The notes: generated by a model not told the origin, from the letters alone. DNA of 31,761 nucleotides from an uncultured Lachnospiraceae bacterium (GCA_910587045.1 CAJULG010000019.1:1-31761), one strand, 5' to 3'; positions 7,410 through 15,177 are shown, counted from the stretch's first letter. A program made the numbers and translations.

Positions 7410-7535
7410 CGCATAAGCGCGAACGCAGTGACGCGGAATATTTGGCGGCTGCTTGCAGCCAGACAAATGTTCAAGGAACTATGTTCGTGTAACGAACACC
7501 GAAAAACCGAAGGTTTTGAGGTGAGCGTTTATGCG
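7410..7535 (+). repeat. single copy of the 126-bp leader element
   Basis: The copy is bounded by CGCATAAGCGC (7410-7420) and GCGTTTATGCG (7525-7535), an inverted repeat with one G-U pair. Inside are a stem GAATATTT (7436-7443) with AAATGTTC (7465-7472) around a GGCTGCTTGCAGCC tip, and GTTCGT/ACGAAC. Near the 3' end is a hairpin CACC-GA-AAAACC (7497-7508), a GAA loop, then GGTTTT-GA-GGTG (7512-7523). GAGGTG (7518-7523) is followed by 7 bases and ATG (7531). Compared with the array at 1305-1681, stem pairs change together, which argues for RNA structure. It is in the sense direction for the response regulator. Confidence 0.8.
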
Positions 7536-7540
7536 GAATA

Positions 7541-7645
7541 TGCCTTGAGGAGGGGCCCAACGAAGTTGGGATATGACCTGAGGAGGGACCCGGCGTAAGC
7601 CGGGAGGAGCCCTGAGGTCGGATTGCAGGAACCTATAGATGCAGG
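7541..7645 (+). repeat. array of GAGG-rich repeats with short hairpins in the response regulator leader
   Basis: Imperfect direct repeats begin with C(C/T)TGAGGAGG at about 7544 and 7577, with weaker copies at about 7611 and 7655. Two carry hairpins: CCCAAC-GAA-GTTGGG (7556-7570) and CCCGGC-GTAA-GCCGGG (7589-7604, a GNRA loop). No plausible protein is encoded. The array lies between the 126-bp element and the response regulator start, so it is probably transcribed as leader. Confidence 0.55.
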
Positions 7646-7706
7646 CGGGAGGAGTCCTGAAGGCGGAAAGCAGTAACGTGCAAATATTATCAAGGGAGGC
7701 GATAGC

Positions 7707-8453
7707 ATGGCGAAGCGGATATTAGTTGTTGATGATGATATGATGTGTCTGAAAACCGTACAGAAATATTTGGCAGATGAGGGATATGAGGTAGTAGGAG
7801 CCCTGTCCGGTATGCAGGCCATCCATATTGTTCAGGAGGCAAAGGTGGACTTGCTGCTGCTGGATATTGAGATGCCGGCTATGAGTGGATTTTCTGCCTT
7901 AGAGCAGGTTCGGCTTCTGCCAAACGGGAAGCATCTTCCTACCATATTTTTTACAGGCAGGCAGGACCGGGATACTGTAAAATGCTGTGCCGCCGCCGGA
8001 GCAGAGGGGTACATTACAAAGCCGGTGGAAAAGAATATGCTGTTGGGGCAGGTTAAGGAGGTCTTTTTAAGATGTCCGGCACAACAAGGGGAACAGACAG
8101 TATTGATCGCCGATCAGGATGTGGAGTTTTTAAAGCAGCTGAAGCTGCATTTAAGAAAGCATTATAAGGTGATCGTAGTTAACTCCGGAAAGTCAGCTAT
8201 GGATTATTTAAATAAGCATTCGGCGGATGTGATCGTACTGGATGACTCCATGCGTGAGGAGAATGGAGAATCTCTTCTAAAAGAAATAAGGCAGAACTGG
8301 AGCAGTCTTCCGATTGTACTGATGAGCGGAGAGAATATAGAAGAGGTGAAAGAGCGTTGTCAGGAATTGTCTGTAAGTGCATACCTGAGCAGACCGGTCA
8401 ATCCTGAGGTTTTACTACAGACGCTGCAGCATCTGTTGAGTAAATTAGATTAG
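7707..8453 (+). CDS. response regulator with two receiver domains and no output domain
   Basis: A 248-residue protein made of two CheY-like receivers. The first (about 4-121) is complete: acidic pocket D9-D10, phospho-acceptor D53 (LLLLDIEMP), T83 and K105. The second (about 130-247) keeps D136, acceptor D179 (VIVLDDSM) and S207, but has R229 (LSRPVN) where the invariant Lys should be, so it may not switch normally. No DNA-binding or enzymatic domain follows. By family it passes phosphate or protein contacts to a partner. No kinase is adjacent; the kinase at the left edge of the window is too far to assign. The start has GGGAGG upstream. It follows a long structured leader. Confidence 0.85.
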   Translation: MAKRILVVDDDMMCLKTVQKYLADEGYEVVGALSGMQAIHIVQEAKVDLLLLDIEMPAMSGFSALEQVRLLPNGKHLPTIFFTGRQDRDTVKCCAAAGAEGYITKPVEKNMLLGQVKEVFLRCPAQQGEQTVLIADQDVEFLKQLKLHLRKHYKVIVVNSGKSAMDYLNKHSADVIVLDDSMREENGESLLKEIRQNWSSLPIVLMSGENIEEVKERCQELSVSAYLSRPVNPEVLLQTLQHLLSKLD

Positions 8454-8531
8454 AAGAAATCTAAAAAAGACTAAAAATCATAATACGAAATAAAAAAAGT
8501 AGTAAAAACACTGGTAAAAGTAAAAATTAAG

Positions 8532-8540
8532 TGATAAAAT
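8532..8540 (+). promoter_or_regulatory. weak candidate extended -10 for the TSUP gene
   Basis: TGATAAAAT in a very A-rich 120-base gap, 33 bases before the ATG. The -35 is poor (TGGTAA). There is no clear terminator after the response regulator, so read-through is also possible. Confidence 0.35.
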
Positions 8541-8573
8541 ACATGAAGCTGTTAGGAAATTGGGGAAGGTTTC

Positions 8574-9356
8574 ATGTATTTTATTTTTTTATGTATAATT
8601 GCAGGTTTAGGTGCCGGGATTGTAACCGGACTGGCAGGTCTTTCTGCCGCAGTGGTGATCACTCCCATCCTGGTATCCATGGGTGGAATGGATTCGTATG
8701 ATGTAGTAGCAGTTGCGCTGGCTTCTGACGTGCTTGCTTCTGCTCTGTCTGCATATACCTATTACCGGAACAAGAACATTGATATTCGAAGAGGCCTGAT
8801 CATTCTGGGGCCTGCATTCGTGTTCTCTGTTATTGGAAGCTATATCGGTTACTGGTTTTCTTTGGAATCCCCGCATGGAATCGGTTTTTATTCCATCGTA
8901 GCAACCACCTTTCTCGGGGTGAAATTCTTTGTAAGTCCGATCACACAGGAGAAGACAGAAAAGATGCAGGGAAAGAAACCCGGGGTGCAGATTGCGTTGT
9001 CGATTCTTTCCGGTATCGTGATCGGAATCATCTGTGGATTTGCCGGTGTTGGCGGCGGTGCTATGATGCTGTTTGCCCTGACCGTTCTTTTGGGTTACGA
9101 TTTAAAGACTGCTGTTGGAACCAGCACCATGATCATGACGGTAATTGCTCTGACCGGAGCTGTCAGTCATTATTCCATGGGCTGCAAGCTGAATCTGACG
9201 GCATTGGGAGTCTGCGCAGTATTTACCGTGCTGGGGGCGCTTTGGGCCGCACGATTTGCCAACAAATGCGAGGAAAAGAAGCTGAACCGGACAGTTGGTG
9301 TCATTTTAACAATTTTAGGTATCGTTACATTTCTTGTGAAAATATTTCCAATTTAA
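8574..9356 (+). CDS. TSUP (TauE/SafE) family permease
   Basis: A 260-residue integral membrane protein with about eight hydrophobic segments in two related halves. Each half starts with a Gly-rich helix: AGLGAGIVTGLAGLSAAVVITP near residue 10 and GIVIGIICGFAGVGGGAMM near residue 155. This twofold pattern, with GxxxGFxGVGGG, is typical of the sulfite/sulfonate exporter family. Members move sulfur oxyanions or organic acids across the cytoplasmic membrane; the substrate cannot be read from sequence. A GGGGAAGG ribosome site precedes the ATG. A hairpin without a T-run follows the stop. Confidence 0.85.
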   Translation: MYFIFLCIIAGLGAGIVTGLAGLSAAVVITPILVSMGGMDSYDVVAVALASDVLASALSAYTYYRNKNIDIRRGLIILGPAFVFSVIGSYIGYWFSLESPHGIGFYSIVATTFLGVKFFVSPITQEKTEKMQGKKPGVQIALSILSGIVIGIICGFAGVGGGAMMLFALTVLLGYDLKTAVGTSTMIMTVIALTGAVSHYSMGCKLNLTALGVCAVFTVLGALWAARFANKCEEKKLNRTVGVILTILGIVTFLVKIFPI

Positions 9357-9454
9357 ATTCTAATCACAATTAGAAACTCATAATTTTACAGGCGATTATC
9401 TAAAGTTGCTCATTTTATCAACCCTCTTTCAAATAAGAAATCATGAGCAGAAAT

Positions 9455-9507
9455 TTGATATTTTTGGTTGGTGATTTATATATTTACAAGCCTTGGGTGT
9501 ATATAAT
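9455..9507 (+). promoter_or_regulatory. promoter region of the GH16 gene
   Basis: Two overlapping candidates are visible: TTGATA (9455-9460), 18 bases, TATATT (9479-9484), and a separate perfect TATAAT (9502-9507) without a good -35. A weak -35 would fit activator dependence. Confidence 0.4.
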
Positions 9508-9526
9508 TTCAATCAGGAGCTTGTAA
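9484..9526 (+). promoter_or_regulatory. inverted repeat flanking the GH16 -10 box, possible operator
   Basis: TTACAAGC (9484-9491) and GCTTGTAA (9519-9526) are perfect 8-base inverted arms with TATAAT in the middle. This is a candidate regulator site or RNA stem. Confidence 0.35.
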
Positions 9527-9554
9527 TCGGCAAAATATTAAGGAGGTAGGAGCT

Positions 9555-12500
9555 ATGCTGAAAAAAAGCAAAATAGTCATTGGGATACTAATACTATTTC
9601 TGTGCTGTTTTCAGAATACAGGGGTTGTATTTGCGGAGGAAAATAGCAAAGACGAGCCGGAGATAGTCATATCGACGGACAAGTCAGAGTATTCCGATGA
9701 CGAAATAATTCGGGAGACGGTTACGGTACGAAATACTACGGATAATGATTTTACAGATGTGATAATCAGCGGCAATATTCCTGAGGGATATGTCACAGAT
9801 GACGACAAAGCTTATCCTGAGCAGTGGCAAAGTAATGTGGAAGGTGTTGCGGCAGAGGAAAGCAAGGAGGTCGTAATTACGTTTACGAAGAAAGCGCCTG
9901 AAGGCACGACGGAAAATCAGCCCACAACCGAGGCGGATAAGCCGCAGCCATCAAACGGACCAAAGACAGGAGACGACACACCGGTAGGTCTGCTTGTAAT
10001 AGTCGGCTTATTGAGTCTGGCAGCAGTTATTTTCTTGATAAAGAACAGAAAGAAAAGAAAAATTCTTTCCATGCTGCTTGTTGTCACTATGCTCGGCACA
10101 TTGTGCGGGACGGGTGTCATTACTACTGACGCTGCACAGGTTGTGGAGAAATCTGCGAATTGCAGCAAGGAAATCAGCGTTGGCGGAAAAGCGGTGACGC
10201 TGACAGCGAATGTAAGTTGTAAGACTACATTGCAAGATGCGCAGAACAGGCTGTCCTATGATGGATATACACTGAAATGGCAGGATGAATTTGACGGTGC
10301 GGAATTAAACAGAAATGACTGGAATGTTGAGCTTCATGCGCCGGGATGGGTAAATGCAGAGCTTCAGGAATATGTGGATTCCCCGGATAATATTTTTCTG
10401 AAAGACGGAAGGCTTGTGATCAAGCCTAAGAAAACGGTAAATGCGGACGGAACGGTAGCTTATACATCAGGCAGAATCAACACACAGGGAAAGCATGATT
10501 TTACATATGGATTGTTTGAGGCAAGAGTTAAGGTTCCCGAGGGGAAGGGCTATCTTCCTGCATTCTGGCTGATGGCTTCTGATGAGAACTTATATGGTCA
10601 GTGGCCGAGATGCGGAGAGATTGACATTATGGAGGTTCACGGAAGCGCCGCCGATAAGACATATGGAACAATTCATTTCGGTAATCCGCACAAGGAGACA
10701 CAGGGCTCATATACATTGCCGGATGACAGCTTTTCAGCCGGATATCATACGTTTGCAGTGGAATGGGAGCCGGGAAAGATAAAATGGTATGTGGACGGTT
10801 TATTATTCCATACCGCGGACGATTGGTATTCAGTGACGGAGGGGCAGGGTGAAATTACATATCCTGCACCGTTTGACCAGCCGTTTTATATGATTTTGAA
10901 TCTTGCTGTCGGCGGAAGCTGGGTAGGCTATCCTGATGATACCACGGATTTCGATAACGCCGCATATGAGGTGGATTATGTCAGGGTATATCAGAAGGAC
11001 AGCTATGATGAAAATGTGAAAAAGCCGGATAGGGAAGTGGTGCTCAGAGACCCTGATGCAAACGGAAACTATGTCATAAACGGTGATTTTGCCATTGCCG
11101 AGGACCTGAGTGATGATAAGGATTGGATTTTCCTCAATGCGGCAGGAGGAATAGGAACGGCATCAATCAGTGACAATCAAATCAGCATTGACACTGTGAA
11201 TCCGGGAACGGAGGTCTATGGTGTACAGCTTGTGCAGCCAAATCTCCCGTTGAAAAAGGGCGGCACTTATACTCTTACCTTTGATGCAAGTGCGGATGAG
11301 GCAAGGACGATGGTTGTGGATGTGTCTGCGCCGGACCGCTCATGGATACGTTATATGCCGGACACAACCGTAAATCTTACAACGGCGAAGCAGACTTATA
11401 CATACAGCTTCAAAATGACGGGTGAGGATGATGCTAACGGTCGTCTGGAGTTTAATCTGGGTAAAACAGCATCGACGGCAGGCGTTAAAATCAGTAATGT
11501 CTCCGTTAAAATGACGGGGTATGAGGAAATCATTGAGAGCACGGATAAAACCGCCCGCACAGACGGAAATTATATTTATAACGGCAGCTTCCAGGAGGGC
11601 GCAGACCGCATGGAGTACTGGGAGATAGATAATATGGCAGGTGCCGATATTTCAGTCACGACGCTGAGTGACGGAAGAAGGCTGAAGATAGTCGCTCCTT
11701 CAGGGACAGCTCCGGATAAGCCGGTTATTATTTCACAGAGCGGACTGGCTCTGACAGACGGCGGCGAATATGTACTGAGCTTTGACATACAGGGTGAGGC
11801 GGGCAAAACCATAAATGCGGAGGTTGCCGGACAGACAACATCTGTCAGTCTGACAGGTGCGGTTCAGAAGGGGAACAGCTTTAAGCTTTCACCGGCCTCA
11901 GGCAGCAGGAAGGATATTAAGCTCATTATAAGCCAGCCTGGCATCTATTATCTGGATAATGTCAGAATTGATGAGGACAGTCTGATTAAGAACGGAAGCT
12001 TTTCGGCGGGACTGGCAGGCTATGAGCCGTATGTTGACGGTTCTGCATCTGCTGCCTATGTGGTTGACAGTCTTACCGAGGATAATGCGGTGGACTTTAC
12101 AATTAATGATACGGGCGATGCGGCATGGAAGATTCAGCTCAAGCAGAATCATGTGGAGCTGGAGCAGGGACAGTGGTATCGATTATCTCTGGATGCCAAG
12201 TCGGATATCAACCGAAAGCTGATGTTTGCAATTCAGAGAGACGGAAGCAGTGATGATAACTGGGACCCTTACTCCGGTGAGAAGATTGTGGAGCTTGGCT
12301 CAGATTATCAGACCTATAGTCTTGAGTTTAAGATGAAAAAGGATACCGATTTGCACTCCATTCTCAGTATCTCAATGGGCGCCGTGGGAGGGACACAGAT
12401 TACAACCCGGCATAGAATATGCATTGATAATATTGTGCTGGAGAAGATTGATGCACCGCCTGTCACGGGAGAGAATATGCTTCTAAATCCTACCTTTGAG

Positions 12501-12920
12501 GGGGACAGCCTAGACGGCTGGTTGGACGGCTCGTGGGGAGGTGCGAAGAATGTCAGCGTGAGTGGAAATGCGGTGATTTACGAAATTACCGATGTGGGAA
12601 CGGACCCGTCTCATATCCAGCTCAAGCAGAGCGGGCTGGCACTTGAGAATGGGGCAACATATGAGGTGAGCTTTACAGCGGTATCGACGGAGAGCAGAAC
12701 AATAATAACCTCATTTTTAGACGAGAATAACGGTTATAAGTGGTATGGCGGACAGAATGTATTGCTTGAAAAGGATGTTGAGCAGAATGTGTCCTACACA
12801 TTTACGGTGAGTGAGGATACATGTGATGACATCACGTTCCAGGTGTGCATGGGACTGGTAGACAGTTCACCTGCATCAACGATTACCTTATCTAATTTCA
12901 GCGTTAAAAAGGCTCAATAA
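9555..12920 (+). CDS. exported GH16 beta-glucanase (laminarinase type) with an N-terminal anchor module and four CBM4_9-like modules
   Basis: 1121 residues. Order: signal peptide 1-27 (VFA/EEN); a small DUF11/Ig-like domain, about 35-115; a Thr/Pro linker; GPKTGD (135-140), a membrane helix (144-162) and tail KNRKKRK; a second signal-like segment, LSMLLVVTMLGTLCGTG to about 194. Next comes the GH16 domain, about 236-480, with EIDIME (E355 nucleophile, D357, E360 acid/base by family) and the typical end VDYVRVYQ. Four jelly-roll CBM4_9-like modules start near 505, 672, 812 and 974, each opening with N-G-x-F or a variant. It should cut beta-1,3 or mixed beta-glucans outside the cell. AGGAGG precedes the ATG. 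The AraC gene is convergent. The PKTG anchor followed by a second signal is odd: possibly a fusion or a processed precursor. Confidence 0.88.
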   Translation: MLKKSKIVIGILILFLCCFQNTGVVFAEENSKDEPEIVISTDKSEYSDDEIIRETVTVRNTTDNDFTDVIISGNIPEGYVTDDDKAYPEQWQSNVEGVAAEESKEVVITFTKKAPEGTTENQPTTEADKPQPSNGPKTGDDTPVGLLVIVGLLSLAAVIFLIKNRKKRKILSMLLVVTMLGTLCGTGVITTDAAQVVEKSANCSKEISVGGKAVTLTANVSCKTTLQDAQNRLSYDGYTLKWQDEFDGAELNRNDWNVELHAPGWVNAELQEYVDSPDNIFLKDGRLVIKPKKTVNADGTVAYTSGRINTQGKHDFTYGLFEARVKVPEGKGYLPAFWLMASDENLYGQWPRCGEIDIMEVHGSAADKTYGTIHFGNPHKETQGSYTLPDDSFSAGYHTFAVEWEPGKIKWYVDGLLFHTADDWYSVTEGQGEITYPAPFDQPFYMILNLAVGGSWVGYPDDTTDFDNAAYEVDYVRVYQKDSYDENVKKPDREVVLRDPDANGNYVINGDFAIAEDLSDDKDWIFLNAAGGIGTASISDNQISIDTVNPGTEVYGVQLVQPNLPLKKGGTYTLTFDASADEARTMVVDVSAPDRSWIRYMPDTTVNLTTAKQTYTYSFKMTGEDDANGRLEFNLGKTASTAGVKISNVSVKMTGYEEIIESTDKTARTDGNYIYNGSFQEGADRMEYWEIDNMAGADISVTTLSDGRRLKIVAPSGTAPDKPVIISQSGLALTDGGEYVLSFDIQGEAGKTINAEVAGQTTSVSLTGAVQKGNSFKLSPASGSRKDIKLIISQPGIYYLDNVRIDEDSLIKNGSFSAGLAGYEPYVDGSASAAYVVDSLTEDNAVDFTINDTGDAAWKIQLKQNHVELEQGQWYRLSLDAKSDINRKLMFAIQRDGSSDDNWDPYSGEKIVELGSDYQTYSLEFKMKKDTDLHSILSISMGAVGGTQITTRHRICIDNIVLEKIDAPPVTGENMLLNPTFEGDSLDGWLDGSWGGAKNVSVSGNAVIYEITDVGTDPSHIQLKQSGLALENGATYEVSFTAVSTESRTIITSFLDENNGYKWYGGQNVLLEKDVEQNVSYTFTVSEDTCDDITFQVCMGLVDSSPASTITLSNFSVKKAQ

Positions 12921-12949
12921 TATATAGATAAGCCGAATCATTGCAAAAT

Positions 12950-12993
12950 AAAAAACAGCCGAAGCTTCTTCGTGAAGATTACGGCTGTTTTTT
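12950..12993. terminator. bidirectional terminator between the GH16 and araC-type genes
   Basis: ACAGCCG (12955-12961) pairs with CGGCTGT (12982-12988), with an inner CTTC/GAAG hairpin. A-run on the left, six T on the right. It overlaps the end of the regulator's reading frame at 12979. Confidence 0.85.
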
Positions 12994-13737
12994 ATCTGTA
13001 ACGCTCGGGTTTGAACAATAATAAAGGTTCCGGTATTTTTTCGGCGTCATTCCGACAAGCTGCCTGAAGGTCTGGATAAAATGGCTCTGTGATGAGAATG
13101 ACAGATGATTGGCGATATCAATCAGACTGTAATCGGAATATTTCAGGAGATGCTGTGCTTGTTCAATCTTCTTTTCTCTGATATAGTCGCTGATTGTCAT
13201 GCCTATCTCTTTTTTAAACAGGCGTGAGAGATGGCTGGGAGACAGCTGTACATAGTCTGCGAGCTCGTCTGTCGTAATGCGTGCTCCGACATGCGTATAT
13301 ATATAATCAATACATGCAGTGACAGGCTTTGAGGTAGGCCCCTTCCGTAAAAGCTGCATTTTTCCCGTAAAGTCCAAAACCATTTTCGTGTGAAGAGAGG
13401 CTAATGTCTGAATATTATGAATCGTATCCAGCTTTAAAATATAGAAATCGCTCAGATGGTAAGCCTGTTCCATGTTCATGCCCGCATCCATGCAGGAACG
13501 TGTAATCATGGCGGTTGTAATGACAAAATGATATTTCATGTTTGTCAGCATATCTCTGGAAAGTATGCCGATACCCTTGAGATCCGTAAATCTGCCCATC
13601 TCACAGTTTCGGCGCACGGTATCGATATCTCCGCGGCTGACGGCGTCATAGAATGCATATTCTTCGTTGGCAGGACGATGAAGAGAAGCATCATTATCAC
13701 TGGCATCCTGCCTATACCATTCGTGATTAAAATCCAT
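12979..13737 (-). CDS. AraC-family transcriptional regulator
   Basis: 252 residues. The C-terminal 100 residues (about 143-243) are an AraC/XylS double helix-turn-helix: ITTDELADYVQLSPSHLSRLFKKEIGMTISDYI, then the second helix pair LIDIANHLSFSSQSHFIQTFRQLVGMTPKKYR. The N-terminal part (about 25-130) is helical with no cupin motif, so the effector is unknown. GGAGATT precedes the ATG. It converges on the GH16 gene and is its nearest regulator, so control of beta-glucan use is a reasonable inference, unproven. Confidence 0.88.
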   Translation of the reverse strand: MDFNHEWYRQDASDNDASLHRPANEEYAFYDAVSRGDIDTVRRNCEMGRFTDLKGIGILSRDMLTNMKYHFVITTAMITRSCMDAGMNMEQAYHLSDFYILKLDTIHNIQTLASLHTKMVLDFTGKMQLLRKGPTSKPVTACIDYIYTHVGARITTDELADYVQLSPSHLSRLFKKEIGMTISDYIREKKIEQAQHLLKYSDYSLIDIANHLSFSSQSHFIQTFRQLVGMTPKKYRNLYYCSNPSVTDKKQP

Positions 13738-13774
13738 ACCAATCTCCTGTGTAAGGTTACTTGTTCATATCAAA

Positions 13775-13803
13775 ACTATATCATGAATTTTACTCTCATG
13801 CAA
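13775..13803 (-). promoter_or_regulatory. promoter of the araC-type gene
   Basis: On the minus strand: TTGCAT, 17 bases, then TATAGT preceded by TGA (extended -10). It lies about 38 bases upstream of the ATG. Confidence 0.5.
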
Positions 13804-14086
13804 ATATAATAAACAAATTAAGGATGATTTTGAACATTTGTGCCCACTCTACCAGAGAAGCAAAGCGGACTTCCCCAAGGCTCTTGGATAAGGTCGTGGG
13901 CGAAGCATTAAAAATTTCCCTTGTTTCGGCTCATAAGGGTAAAAACAAGGGAAAATACACAAGGTTTTGATATTTGATAGGCGGTAAATCTTGAAAAATC
14001 AAGGAATTTTGAAAGGTTAGATTTTTAAATCTGAATTCTTTTTTATTTCATTCCAGATTTAGGCAGACCATATCTCTTCTTTTTTT

Positions 14087-14115
14087 ACATATTTTTTGCA
14101 GGAATCGGCACAATA
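14087..14115 (+). promoter_or_regulatory. candidate forespore (sigma-G type) promoter of spoVAD
   Basis: ACATA (14087-14091), 17 bases, CACAATA (14109-14115). This resembles the sigma-G pattern GHATR/CATNHTA with one mismatch in each box. No sigma-A promoter is evident here, which fits a sporulation gene. Confidence 0.4.
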
Positions 14116-14158
14116 TGTAATGAGTAAAAGAATGCTTTAAGAATGTGGAGGTGATGAA

Positions 14159-15175
14159 ATGCAGCAGATCAGAGGAAAGCAAAGTATTGAATTTGCAAAT
14201 CCGCCATGCATATTAAGTGCTGCATCTGTAGTGGGTCAGAAGGAAGGGGAAGGTCCCCTGAAAGATTATTTTGATATCATAATTGAAGACCCGACGTTAG
14301 GTAAGGATTCCTGGGAGGAAGGGGAAAGTGAACTGGTGCATCAGGCATGCATGAAGGCGATTGAAAAGTCAGGTTTAAAAAAAGAGGAAATTCGATATGT
14401 ATTCGCCGGTGACCTGCTGGGACAGTTGATAGCATCCACGTTTGGATTAAAGGATATGGATATTCCTCTGTTTGGACTGTATGGAGCCTGTTCGACTATG
14501 GGAGAAGGATTATCTCTTGGTGCTATGACAGTAGCAGCGGGATATGCGGAGCAGGTTCTGGCGGTGGCGTCCAGTCATTTTGGAAGTGCAGAGAAACAGT
14601 TTCGTTTTCCCTTGGAATATGGAAACCAGCGTCCCCTTAGTGCTACCTGGACCGTTACGGGAAGTGGAGCCTTTGTATTGTCACACAAAGAGGGAGATAT
14701 TGTGATCCGTGGCATCACCACCGGCGCTATAACGGATTACGGTATCCGGGATTCCATGAATATGGGAGCAGTTATGGCTCCGGCTGCTGCGGCTGTCATA
14801 TACCAGAATCTGCTGGATTTCCAGATACAGCCGGATTATTATGACCGGATCATCACCGGTGATCTGGGCAAGGTAGGAAAGGGAATCCTGATCAAGCTGT
14901 TAAATGACAATGGATATGACATTATGGATCAGCATATGGATTGCGGGATCGAGATCTATGATAACAGTGAACAGGATACGCATAGCGGCGGTTCCGGCTG
15001 TGGCTGCTCCGCAGTCACCCTGGCGGGAATGATCATGGATAAGTTGAAGAATCGGGAATGGAACCGGGTTCTGTTTGTACCGACCGGCGCTCTGCTCTCT
15101 ACGGTCAGCTTTAATGAAGGACAGACAGTGCCGGGTATTGCTCACGGAGTAATGATAGAGAACAGGGGGGTGTAA
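14159..15175 (+). CDS. spoVAD: stage V sporulation protein AD
   Basis: 338 residues, the normal length for SpoVAD, a thiolase-fold protein that binds dipicolinic acid and helps load it into the developing spore. Visible family segments: SIEFANPPCILSAASVVGQK at the start, IEDPTLGKDSWEEGES, GLYGACSTMGEGLSLGAM, DYGIRDSMNMGAVMAPAAA and SGCGCSAVTLAGM. It is expected on the inner spore membrane with SpoVAC and SpoVAE. GGAGGTGAT precedes the ATG. spoVAE starts 2 bases after its stop. Only these two subunits are here; no spoVAC precedes it. Confidence 0.95.
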   Translation: MQQIRGKQSIEFANPPCILSAASVVGQKEGEGPLKDYFDIIIEDPTLGKDSWEEGESELVHQACMKAIEKSGLKKEEIRYVFAGDLLGQLIASTFGLKDMDIPLFGLYGACSTMGEGLSLGAMTVAAGYAEQVLAVASSHFGSAEKQFRFPLEYGNQRPLSATWTVTGSGAFVLSHKEGDIVIRGITTGAITDYGIRDSMNMGAVMAPAAAAVIYQNLLDFQIQPDYYDRIITGDLGKVGKGILIKLLNDNGYDIMDQHMDCGIEIYDNSEQDTHSGGSGCGCSAVTLAGMIMDKLKNREWNRVLFVPTGALLSTVSFNEGQTVPGIAHGVMIENRGV

Positions 15176-15177
15176 GA

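Larger units (their letters stand above)
13738..14158. other. 420-base intergenic region with several inverted repeats, no supported gene
   Basis: Apart from two promoters it holds a GC-richer patch where GCCCAC (about 13842) can pair with GTGGGC (about 13896), and CCAGAG with CTCTTGG inside. A perfect 12-bp stem, TTTCCCTTGTTT/AAACAAGGGAAA (13915-13926, 13943-13954), follows. Then come the small hairpins CTTGA-AAAA-TCAAG and AGATTT-TT-AAATCT. A 69-codon frame at 13761-13970 has no ribosome site. This could be a structured RNA or a decayed repeat. Confidence 0.35.

Noticed and set aside
7642..7730. 24-codon upstream frame overlapping the response regulator start
   Set aside because: Only a weak ribosome site and no conserved feature; likely chance.
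3..8453. Left-edge histidine kinase as partner of the two-receiver regulator
   Set aside because: The two are more than 7 kb apart with several transcripts and a terminator between; no evidence of linkage.
9358..9375. Hairpin TTCTAAT-CACA-ATTAGAA after the TSUP gene as a terminator
   Set aside because: AT-rich stem without a T-run; too weak to call.
13761..13970. 69-codon frame ending in KNKGKYTRF
   Set aside because: No ribosome site at either ATG, and it overlaps the araC promoter and a strong hairpin; more likely structured DNA/RNA than a gene.
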